The notes under the pieces: generated by a model
Databases searched by the model: none
Told to the model about the DNA's origin: nothing
Seen by the model: the letters and a program-made list of their open reading frames with translations, nothing else
NCBI GenBank assembly: GCA_030607105.1
Contig: JAUWFF010000117.1
Span: forward strand, 1 to 5,583
DNA: 5,583 nucleotides
Source: Filomicrobium sp.
Lineage (GTDB): Bacteria; Pseudomonadota; Alphaproteobacteria; Rhizobiales; Hyphomicrobiaceae
Direction: 5' to 3'
Shown here: positions 1 to 5,583 of the stretch, in pieces
How positions within the stretch are numbered: position 1 is the stretch's first letter
Layout of the letters: each line of letters starts with the position of its first letter
Translations under genes and position numbers: made by a program

Positions 1-110
1 GTTGCCGCTCGACCTCCACTTTCAGCACACAGGACTGCGCACCGAAGATTGGTGGGTCTGCATATATCAGAGCGGAAGACCTTATCTCAATTTTGCATTA
101 AGTGTTTTCA

Positions 111-149
111 TGTACACCTGTAAGCGGTGTTTGTGGCTATACAGGTGCA
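111..149 (+). promoter_or_regulatory. Inverted pair of operator-like sites before the small RHH gene
   Basis: CACCTGTA at 115-122 and its exact reverse complement TACAGGTG at 140-147 are separated by 17 bp. Each copy sits in a ten-base near-palindrome of the form TACA-NN-TGTA: 113-122 is perfect, and 140-149 has one mismatch (TGCA). The second copy ends 8 bp before the proposed ATG at 158, so a bound protein would block transcription or ribosome access. Small ribbon-helix-helix proteins commonly repress their own promoters by binding short palindromes in pairs, so autoregulation is the natural inference. I could not place a convincing -35/-10 pair for this gene; TATACA at 138-143 resembles a -10 but has no good -35 partner. 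Confidence 0.5.
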
Positions 150-157
150 AGGGAGAT

Positions 158-343
158 ATGTCGGACAATGAGAAGCGCTTGCCCATGACTGTGCGGATCA
201 AGCCCAGCGTCGCCGAGTGGGCGCGTAATGCGGCATGGCATGAGCGCAAGCAACTCGGTGAATTGATCGAAGAAGCGATCGAGGCGCTGTTAAAAAAAGC
301 AGAAAAGAAGCGCGGTTCACCATTTCCCAAACGGAAAAGGTGA
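158..343 (+). CDS. Small ribbon-helix-helix (Arc/MetJ-like) DNA-binding protein, putative
   Basis: This encodes a 61-residue basic protein that I cannot assign to a named family. Its layout fits a ribbon-helix-helix fold. A short polar N-terminus (MSDNEKR) leads into a probable beta strand at residues 8-15 (LPMTVRIK). Helix 1 follows at about 17-30 (VAEWARNAAWHER) and helix 2 at about 31-48 (KQLGELIEEAIEALLKK), with a lysine/arginine-rich tail to residue 61. Such proteins dimerise through the strands, which insert into the major groove; typical roles are autorepression, plasmid partition or antitoxin. I chose the ATG at 158 because AAGGGAG (149-155) lies just upstream, although its 2-nt gap to the ATG is short. 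The frame stays open to the left edge (TTG at 2), but that part is rich in Trp, Cys and Tyr and does not look like protein. ATG 185 is a less likely start, since it would cut into the strand. A seven-A run (292-298) lies near the 3' end. No partner gene (toxin, ParA) is adjacent. Confidence 0.65.
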   Translation: MSDNEKRLPMTVRIKPSVAEWARNAAWHERKQLGELIEEAIEALLKKAEKKRGSPFPKRKR

Positions 344-346
344 GAA

Positions 347-376
347 GGCGCGGCAGTTCCCCCTGAACGCCGCGCC
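347..376 (+). terminator. Strong GC hairpin directly after the RHH gene
   Basis: GGCGCGGC (347-354) pairs exactly with GCCGCGCC (369-376). After a bulged A355, GTTC (356-359) pairs with GAAC (365-368). This gives a 12-bp stem with a five-base loop (360-364), starting 3 nt after the TGA at 341-343. Position and stability fit a transcription terminator or an mRNA 3'-end protector. The downstream bases are C/T-mixed rather than a run of T, so intrinsic termination may be inefficient. Confidence 0.5.
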
Positions 377-407
377 CCTGCTCTCTGCCCCCATTTGATC
401 GAGAATT

Positions 408-442
408 CCCGGGACCAAGAAAGAGAGCGGCTCGGTCCCGGG
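408..442. repeat. 9-bp perfect inverted repeat (CCCGGGACC / GGTCCCGGG)
   Basis: CCCGGGACC at 408-416 is the exact reverse complement of GGTCCCGGG at 434-442, with a 17-base purine-rich spacer. A transcript across it could form a very stable stem. It is not next to a stop codon and has no T-run on either side, so a terminator role is not supported. It directly abuts the next inverted repeat at 443. Confidence 0.6.
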
Positions 443-490
443 TCGAACTTCCGCACCCTGCAGCGGGGAAGCATCAGCTTGGAAGTTCGA
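443..490. repeat. 10-bp perfect inverted repeat (TCGAACTTCC / GGAAGTTCGA)
   Basis: TCGAACTTCC at 443-452 is the exact reverse complement of GGAAGTTCGA at 481-490. The 28-base spacer itself contains a small CCC/GGG stem around TGCAGC (about 456-467). The repeat begins at the base after the preceding one ends, so the two would form side-by-side stems. Possible meanings are a structured RNA, a recombination or replication site, or relics of a mobile element end. The sequence alone does not decide. Confidence 0.55.
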
Positions 491-592
491 AGAGAGGTTT
501 ACCCACCCAATGCGTACATTCGGTGTATTCGTGGTTCCCCCTCGAACACCCAGGCCAGCTCGCGTCAGCACCAAGCCATCCTGGGAGAATAC

Positions 593-656
593 TTGTACAC
601 CTGTAATCGCTTACGTGTAATTGTAAGAAGCTCACTTACTGTAAGTGTCGCGTAAT
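593..656 (+). promoter_or_regulatory. Putative promoter overlapped by a third operator copy and TGTAA cluster
   Basis: TGTACACCTGTAA at 594-606 repeats, base for base, the 13-mer at 111-123 before the RHH gene. It includes the perfect palindrome TACACCTGTA (596-605). TTGTAC (593-598) and TGTAAT (616-621), 17 bp apart, make a plausible sigma-70 promoter; the -10 matches 5 of 6 and the -35 only 3 of 6. Two more dyads follow: CTTAC/GTAAG (610-614 and 623-627), and CACTTAC-T-GTAAGTG (633-647), a perfect 7-bp dyad around one base. GTAA or TTAC occurs seven times between 603 and 655. The likely meaning is a regulated promoter under the same control as the small gene. What it drove is unclear, since only a decayed transposase piece lies downstream. 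Confidence 0.4.
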
Positions 657-769
657 AGATCTCAATCTACTGCTGTTGTCATAACATGGCCCAATTAAGC
701 CGTTTGTAGCGGTTTTTGGTGGCGAGCCGTGGTTTTAAAAACTGTGCCAGTGATTTCTTTGCGACCTGA

Positions 770-976
770 GAGGGCTTAATTTCTCGCACGCGTTTTTCGT
801 ATGAGTATTGCGTGAAGCTGTTGTGCGAGATTGAGGTGAAACTGGCGGATGGGTCAGACGTATCGATGGCGTGCCGGACAGCAGGTATCAGTGATGCGGA
901 CCACTTCCGGAGGCAGGTCCTAGAGCAGATCACTGCTGGCTGCCGAGCGCAGTTCCGCTACCCCCTCAAAAAATAA
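770..976 (+). pseudogene. Decayed IS3-family transposase OrfA fragment
   Basis: The open stretch after TGA 767-769 runs 68 codons to TAA 974-976. Residues about 6-47 read like the N-terminal helix-turn-helix of an IS3-type OrfA: R-x-RFS-x-E (788-805), V-K-L-L (812-823), E-I-E-V-K-L-A-x-G (827-853), then A-C-R-x-A-G-I-S-D-A (869-898). In intact OrfA the motif after GIS-D-A is normally a YY-x-W-R/K-K-x-YGG box. Here it reads DHFRRQ and then departs into unrelated sequence (about 911-976). No ATG, GTG or TTG stands at the expected start; ATT at 779 occupies that place. The leucine-zipper half, the OrfB DDE domain and recognisable terminal repeats are absent. I read this as a relic left by insertion followed by deletion. 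Family recognition is from memory of the motif, so the exact IS group is open. Confidence 0.55.
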
Positions 977-1343
977 ACTAGACTCGCGGCACGTGGTGGC
1001 TTCGCTTATGGGGCGGCCGGCGAGTTCAAGAGACGCCTGCGAGTAGTTGTCGTGATTGCAGTTCAATCGCAGTGGGTGCAGCGAGAGCGTGGCAAGATTT
1101 TGAGCGCCTCCGACTCCACTCTGCTGAGAAAGAAATGCAAAGAGATCCGTGTCCCAGCCGAGATTGGAGTGGCTGTCGTCGGGCGCCGCGGCGAGATTAG
1201 GGCGCTCGGCGCGGATCCGAAATCTTACGGCTTCTCGCGCGGTCGCGCGGGCTTTTGTGAACTCGCGTCGTGGCTGCGCGCTTAGGGCGGCCTAGACGTT
1301 TGTGGCACAGTCTGCGTTCGCCAAGCTGTTTCAGTAGATGCGT
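977..1343. other. No supportable gene; possible degenerate DNA
   Basis: The longest open frame (1052-1285, plus strand, GTG start, 77 codons) has no ribosome-binding site in front and matches nothing I recognise. Nothing better is visible on the minus strand. The only pattern I see is TCGCGCGG repeated twice in tandem (1235-1242 and 1243-1250). The stretch lies between a transposase relic and the 3' end of the efflux operon and may be eroded former coding DNA. Confidence 0.5.
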
Positions 1344-1361
1344 TCGATCTACATAGATCGA
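1344..1361. terminator. 18-bp palindrome just past the RND gene stop
   Basis: TCGATCTA (1344-1351), CA, then TAGATCGA (1354-1361) form a perfect 8-bp dyad. It ends 5 bp from the TAG stop of the transporter (1367-1369, read on the minus strand). In the operon transcript it would fold as a 7-8-bp hairpin, which fits a 3'-end structure. The minus-strand bases after it (ACGCATCTACTG) have no T-run, so it is not a classic intrinsic terminator. A regulator binding site is the alternative, because a tight symmetric 18-mer is also operator-like. Confidence 0.4.
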
Positions 1362-1366
1362 GGCAA

Positions 1367-4300
1367 CTACTCCGCCGGTGCAGCCAATGGTTCGGCGGAG
1401 GCCTTTCCGTTGTCCGCCTCCTCGGCCTCCAACTGCCGCGTGACATCGCCTGGCGAGCCGGTGTTTCGGGCCAGCAAGGAGTAGGCGACGGGGACGAGAT
1501 AAAGGGTTAGGAACGTCGCGGCGGTTACACCGGAGGCAACCACGACGCCAATGACAAAGCGCGTCTCCGCACCTGCCCCGAACGACAGTATGAGAGGAAT
1601 GCTACCTGCTGCTGTCGTGATGCCGGTCATGACAATGGGGCGCAGCCGGACTGCCGACGCTTCCAGCAATGCGTCGTCAAAGGGTTGCCCCTGGTCGCGC
1701 AACTGGTTGACGAATTCGACAATCAGAATTCCGTTTTTGGCGGCGAGACCGACCAGCATGATCAGCCCGATCTGGCTGTAAATGTTCAACGTGTTGCCGG
1801 TGAGCCAAAGGCCAAGCAGCGCTCCCCCGACGGCCAGCGGCACCGTGAACATGATGACCAGAGGGTGGATCCAACTTTCAAACTGTGCCGCAAGAACCAG
1901 GAACACGACGGCGATTCCCAGCAAGAAGACAAACAGGATGGACTGTCCTGCGTTCTTGAAATCGAGAGACTGCCCCTTGTAGTCGATGATCGCAGATGGC
2001 GGCAGTTTTTCTTGGGCGAGTTTTTCGATATGAGCGAGCGCGTCGCCTAGTGCGACACCGGACGCTAGGTTTGCTTCCAGGGTGATCGCCCGGATTCGAT
2101 TGTAGCGATTTAGCGAGGTCGAGCCCGCTTCTTCGCGCACCGTTACGAAATTCGAAAGGGGGATGAGCGCATTCGAACGGTCGGAGCGGACATAGATGTT
2201 TTGCAGGCTTGCCGGTGTGCGCTGCTTGTCGCGCTCACCTTCCAGGATGACGTCGTACTCTTCGCCGTCGTCAATGTATGTCGTTACGCGCCGGGACCCG
2301 AGCATGGTCTGCAACGTTCGGCCAATGTTTGAAATCGTAACGCCCAATTCGGCAGCCCGATTGTAATTGATTTCCACGCGCAATTGTGGCTGCGTTTCCT
2401 TATAGTCCCAGTCGAGCCCGACCAACCCAGGGTTATCGGCTTCAAGTGCTTCGAGAAGAGTATCGCGCCACTCAGCAAGCTCTTCCCAGGTGCCGCCGCC
2501 GATGGTGACTCTCACGGGTTTCTGGATGGAGCGGCGGAAACCCTGCCGCATGATCGGGAACGCGCGAACGCCGGGTAAGCCCGCGAGTTTCGTGCGCACC
2601 TCCTTCATGAGGGTGAAGGCGGAACGGCGTTTTACCCAGTCGTCCAGAAGAACGATCACAATCCCGGTGTTGAAGGTTTCGTAGTTGCTAAAGGTGCGTG
2701 GGGCCCGGACAAGAAGCCGCTGGAATTCACCGCTCTCGGTGTAGGGCACCAGGCGGCGCTCAATTTCGTCCATGTATTCCTTCATATAGGTGTAGGTCGC
2801 GCCTTCAGCCCCCTGGACCATCACGAAGAATGCGCCGCGGTCTTCGGTGGGAGCGTATTCAGATGGCAATTTCTCGAAGAGCCAGGCGGCGCCGGCGACC
2901 AATCCAAGGAAAATTAATACTACCAGGAAGCGGGCCCGAAGGGCGAGCTTGAGCGTTGCCACGTAGCCGCGCCGAATAACGTCGAACACTATGTCAACGG
3001 TGCGTTGCGCAAGAGAGGGCCGTGCGGATTGCTTCAGTACCTTCGAGGCAATCATCGGGGATAGTGACAGTGCGACGACGCTGGAGAACGCGACGGCAGC
3101 GGCCATGGTCAAAGCGAACTCCGAGAACAGCCGACCGATGTCGCCTTCTAGGAACGTAATCGGGACAAAGACCGAGATTAATACGACTGTTGTCGCGATG
3201 ACGGCAAAACCAACCTGACGCGTTCCATAGTATGCGGCAACCAGTGGGGTTTCATTGTGTTCGCGAATGCGCCGAACGATGTTTTCCAGAACGACGATCG
3301 CATCGTCGACGACGAGGCCAATGGCAAGGACCAAGGCTAGTAGCGTGAGAAGATTGACAGAAAAGCCGAGAGCATAAAGCACGATGAACGTCGCAATGAT
3401 GGAAACCGGTACTGCGACGGCGGGCACCAGCGTAGCACGGATACTGCCTAGGAAGATCAAGATGACAAGGATCACGAGCACCATCGCAACGACGAGCGTC
3501 TTGTACACTTCCTTGATAGCGCCTTCGATGAAGATGGAAGTGTCGTAGCTTTGTTCGATCGTCATGCCGCGGGGGAGCCCGCCTGCATTGATGCGTGCGG
3601 CCTCCGCCTTGGCTGCGCGTGCAACCGCGATGGTGTTGGCGGTTGATTGTTTGACGATACCGATACCAACCATCGGCACCGTGTTGCCGCGAAAGAAGCT
3701 GCGATCTTCCCGAGTGCCTTTTTCGACTCGCGCGATGTCGCCCAAGCGAACGAGATAACCGTCATTTCCGCGGCGTAGGACTAGGGCGGCGAATTCGTCT
3801 GCCGATGTAAACGAGCGCTCGACACGCACGGTGAAAAGTTGGTCACGGGATTCAATGGATCCGGCGGGCAGCTCGACGTTTTCGGCGCGCAGTGCTTTCT
3901 CCACGTCGTTGGCCGTCAATCCTCGTGCAGCCATCGCCTTGCGGTCGAGCCAGACCCGCATGGCGTATATTTGCTGTCCGCCGACCCGCACGCGGGCGAC
4001 ACCGTCGAGGACCGAGAAGCGGTCGACGAGGTAGCGTTTGGCATAGTCCGTCAACTCCGGCACCGTCATTTCGGAACTGGCAAGGTTGAGCCACATAATG
4101 ACCTGCCGGTCGGCGTCGACTTTTTGGATTTCGGGGGGATCGGCTTCGTCGGGCAAATCATCGAGGATACCCGAGACGCGATCGCGAATATCGTTGGCGG
4201 CGGCGTCTACGTCGCGACCGACCTTGAACTCGATTGTTACTTTGGACTTACCATCCTCGCTCCTCGACTCTATGAACGAGATACCCTCTACGCCGGAGAT

Positions 4301-4510
4301 GCGCTCCTCGATCAGCTCCGTCACCCTCGTTTCAACGATGTTGGCGGAGGCTCCCGGATACAATGTTTCGATGCTTACGACGGGGGGGTCGATGTCGGGG
4401 TACTGGCGCAGTGGCAGGCGATCGAAGGCGACCGCCCCGAAGGCAACCAGGAGCAGTGCAATGACCGCCGCGAAGACCGGCCGCTTGACGGACAGATCAG
4501 ACAGAAACAT
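1367..4510 (-). CDS. RND multidrug efflux transporter, HAE-1 (AcrB/MexB) class
   Basis: This is a proton-driven inner-membrane pump that exports substrates from the periplasm or inner leaflet as a trimer with an adaptor and an outer-membrane channel. At 1047 residues it is full length for the family. The N-terminus (MFLSDLSVKRPVFA) is canonical. TM1 lies at about 11-31, the first porter region at about 35-335, and TM2-6 at about 336-489. TM7 is at about 527-546, the second porter region at about 550-855, and TM8-12 at about 856-1013, followed by an acidic, Ala-rich tail. The relay residues of AcrB have counterparts: D402 and D403 in GLVVDDAIVVLEN, K925 in GLAAKNGILIVEF, and R955 and T962 in VRLRPIVMTG. 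The AcrB drug-pocket phenylalanines are mostly absent: G178 at the F178 position, and T606, S608 and I619 near F615, F617 and F628. The proximal loop is basic (R655, R659, R660, K664). The ATG at 4510 is preceded by GAGG, 4 nt upstream. Its partner adaptor gene lies 56 bp upstream. The specific substrate cannot be told. Confidence 0.96.
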   Translation of the reverse strand: MFLSDLSVKRPVFAAVIALLLVAFGAVAFDRLPLRQYPDIDPPVVSIETLYPGASANIVETRVTELIEERISGVEGISFIESRSEDGKSKVTIEFKVGRDVDAAANDIRDRVSGILDDLPDEADPPEIQKVDADRQVIMWLNLASSEMTVPELTDYAKRYLVDRFSVLDGVARVRVGGQQIYAMRVWLDRKAMAARGLTANDVEKALRAENVELPAGSIESRDQLFTVRVERSFTSADEFAALVLRRGNDGYLVRLGDIARVEKGTREDRSFFRGNTVPMVGIGIVKQSTANTIAVARAAKAEAARINAGGLPRGMTIEQSYDTSIFIEGAIKEVYKTLVVAMVLVILVILIFLGSIRATLVPAVAVPVSIIATFIVLYALGFSVNLLTLLALVLAIGLVVDDAIVVLENIVRRIREHNETPLVAAYYGTRQVGFAVIATTVVLISVFVPITFLEGDIGRLFSEFALTMAAAVAFSSVVALSLSPMIASKVLKQSARPSLAQRTVDIVFDVIRRGYVATLKLALRARFLVVLIFLGLVAGAAWLFEKLPSEYAPTEDRGAFFVMVQGAEGATYTYMKEYMDEIERRLVPYTESGEFQRLLVRAPRTFSNYETFNTGIVIVLLDDWVKRRSAFTLMKEVRTKLAGLPGVRAFPIMRQGFRRSIQKPVRVTIGGGTWEELAEWRDTLLEALEADNPGLVGLDWDYKETQPQLRVEINYNRAAELGVTISNIGRTLQTMLGSRRVTTYIDDGEEYDVILEGERDKQRTPASLQNIYVRSDRSNALIPLSNFVTVREEAGSTSLNRYNRIRAITLEANLASGVALGDALAHIEKLAQEKLPPSAIIDYKGQSLDFKNAGQSILFVFLLGIAVVFLVLAAQFESWIHPLVIMFTVPLAVGGALLGLWLTGNTLNIYSQIGLIMLVGLAAKNGILIVEFVNQLRDQGQPFDDALLEASAVRLRPIVMTGITTAAGSIPLILSFGAGAETRFVIGVVVASGVTAATFLTLYLVPVAYSLLARNTGSPGDVTRQLEAEEADNGKASAEPLAAPAE

Positions 4511-4566
4511 GGTGCCTCGCGTCGGTCGGGTTGCCTTTTTCGGATCGAGCGGAAATCAAAGCTGCC

Positions 4567-5583
4567 TCAAGTGGGGTTTTCTGCTTTGCGCTTGAGCAAT
4601 TCGGCTAGGGGTTCGTCGTTGTTGTCAATGGCGGTTACGCTGACCGGCTGATCAGGTCTGGCGCGCACAGTTCCATCGGTGATGACGTATTCGCCGGCCG
4701 TAAGTCCCGAAACAATTTCTACCTTGCCGTCATGACGCGTGCCGATTTTGACCTCCCGTTTCGTGGCCTGCGGAGTTGCGGAGTTCGGATCGACAATAAG
4801 GACGTGAGTGGTGCGGCCACGTGCGATGATCGCCTGCTCGGGTACGACGACCACCTGTCGTTTGTCCTTGAGAACGTCGACTGTCATCAGAATGCCCGCC
4901 TTCAGGATGGCGTCCGGGTTCGGGATGACCGCGCGAATTGTGATAGAGCGCGTGATCGGGTCGACGCGGCTGTCGATGCCGGCGACCTCGCCGACGAATG
5001 TGCGGTCGCCGAAAGCCTTGGCTTGGGCAACGATCGGCAGGCCGACGCGCATGGTGGAGAGGAATGTCGCGGGGATTGGGAAGTCCAGCTTCATGACGCT
5101 GTCGTCATCGATTGTTGTGATGACTGTGCCGGGCTCGACGAGCGCACCGACGCTGATGCGACGGAGGCCAACGACGCCTGCGAACGGAGCCACGATACGG
5201 CGGTCGGATAGCCGAGATTTGACCGCTTCTAGCCTCGCCGCCGAGGTCTCAAAATCACGGAGGCGCTCGGACAGAACGGCGGCGGAGCTGACGCCGCGTT
5301 TGGCAAGCGGCCTTGCCCGCTTCAATTGTTCTTCAGCCTCTCGGCGGGTTGCCTCGGCTTCCTGCAGCAGCGCCTTTTCTTCAGCACTGGTCATCTCCGC
5401 GAGGATCTGGCCCTTGGTTACGCGCTCGCCATCTTCGAATTTCAGGGCGGTAATGATCTCCGTTACCTGGGCGGTAACCGTAACCGACTCGTTGGCGCGA
5501 AGTGTTCCGAGCGCCTCGATGCGGTCGACCATCTCTTCCTCGGTGGCCTGGGACAAGATTACAGGCGGGGGGGAAGACTGGGC
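4567..5583 (-). CDS. RND efflux periplasmic adaptor (membrane fusion protein, HlyD/AcrA class), 5'-truncated by window edge
   Basis: The adaptor links the RND pump to an outer-membrane channel across the periplasm. The frame is open to the window's right edge, giving 338 visible residues. TTG at 5554-5556 is in frame but not a likely start, because coding continues upstream into a proline-rich stretch (SSPPPV) that looks like the segment after a signal peptide or lipoprotein leader, which lies outside the window. Domains in visible numbering: first lipoyl half about 34-65 (V-x-A-Q-V-T-E ... F-x-D-G-x-x-V-x-K-G), alpha-helical hairpin about 66-125 rich in Ala, Glu and Arg, and second lipoyl half about 129-160 (IVAPFAGVVG ... 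VGALVEPGT). The beta barrel is at about 165-240 (VDPITRSITIRA, then LKAGILMTVDV) and the membrane-proximal domain at about 241-315 (VVVVPEQAI, GLTAGEYVITDG). It ends in a short charged tail. The 56-bp gap to the transporter ATG and shared strand indicate one operon. No regulator or TolC-like gene is visible. Confidence 0.94.
   Translation of the reverse strand, partial: AQSSPPPVILSQATEEEMVDRIEALGTLRANESVTVTAQVTEIITALKFEDGERVTKGQILAEMTSAEEKALLQEAEATRREAEEQLKRARPLAKRGVSSAAVLSERLRDFETSAARLEAVKSRLSDRRIVAPFAGVVGLRRISVGALVEPGTVITTIDDDSVMKLDFPIPATFLSTMRVGLPIVAQAKAFGDRTFVGEVAGIDSRVDPITRSITIRAVIPNPDAILKAGILMTVDVLKDKRQVVVVPEQAIIARGRTTHVLIVDPNSATPQATKREVKIGTRHDGKVEIVSGLTAGEYVITDGTVRARPDQPVSVTAIDNNDEPLAELLKRKAENPT

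Larger units (their letters stand above)
344..769. other. Gene-free, structure-rich intergenic stretch
   Basis: I find no credible coding region in these 426 bases. The open frames of about 85 codons on either strand have no ribosome-binding site and no recognisable content. The stretch is filled instead with inverted repeats: the hairpin at 347-376, the abutting repeats at 408-442 and 443-490, and a weaker one at 522-550 (GGTGT, two-base bulge, TCG, pairing with CGAACACC across an 11-base loop). A promoter-like region with repeated TGTAA motifs follows at 593-656. Composition shifts from GC-rich at the left to clearly AT-richer after about 590. Confidence 0.6.

Noticed and set aside
116..146. 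ACCTGTA and TACAGGT resemble the two halves of a LuxR-type lux box
   Set aside because: In a lux box the halves are separated by about 6 bp; here the gap is 17 bp. No luxI or luxR gene is in the window.
2..157. An N-terminal extension of the small protein starting at TTG 2
   Set aside because: The extra residues are rich in Trp, Cys and Tyr, have no ribosome-binding site, and would run through the operator-like sites. A start at 158 leaves a complete ribbon-helix-helix unit.
480..560. Possible tRNA-like T-arm (GTTCGA-type sequence with nearby stems)
   Set aside because: No acceptor stem, anticodon arm or CCA-compatible layout could be assembled on either strand.
679..933. An 84-codon minus-strand frame
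   Set aside because: It is antisense to the transposase-like fragment, has no recognisable content and no convincing ribosome-binding site.
1052..1285. A 77-codon plus-strand frame with a GTG start
   Set aside because: There is no ribosome-binding site, no recognisable motif, and it sits in apparently eroded DNA.
3839..4651. A 270-codon open frame on the plus strand opposite the RND gene, with another of 169 codons at 4086-4595
   Set aside because: Both lie antisense to a well-conserved transporter. Their translations have no recognisable domain and are explained by the GC-biased codon pattern of the real gene.

Overview
The window looks like the chromosome, or a large replicon, of a moderately GC-rich Gram-negative bacterium. 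An alphaproteobacterium is my best guess, from codon use and the style of the two efflux proteins, but nothing here fixes the taxon. An RND pump with a periplasmic adaptor implies a double membrane.

The right three quarters (about 1367-5583, minus strand) is a conventional efflux operon. A periplasmic membrane fusion protein, whose N-terminus lies beyond the right edge, is followed after 56 bp by a full-length 1047-residue inner-membrane RND transporter of the HAE-1 (AcrB/MexB) class. All five proton-relay residues known from AcrB can be matched. The phenylalanine-rich drug pocket of AcrB is largely missing, so the substrate may differ from that of AcrB. No outer-membrane TolC-type channel gene is in the window. 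An 18-bp palindrome lies 5 bp past the transporter stop codon.

The left quarter (1-1366) is a gene-poor patchwork. It holds a 61-residue protein with a ribbon-helix-helix pattern (158-343). Two oppositely oriented copies of CACCTGTA lie just before its start, and a third copy with an identical 13-bp context lies 483 bp further on, over a plausible promoter (593-621). A strong GC hairpin follows the small gene, and two abutting long inverted repeats fill 408-490. Next is a decayed piece of an IS3-type transposase OrfA (about 770-976) with no start codon and a divergent C-terminus. The stretch 977-1343 has no gene I can support.

My reading is a small autoregulated DNA-binding protein with at least one further target site, whose downstream gene may have been lost in an IS-associated rearrangement, next to an intact efflux operon. 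I see no complete undescribed system. The small regulator with its repeated sites and structured intergenic DNA is the part least explained by known families.
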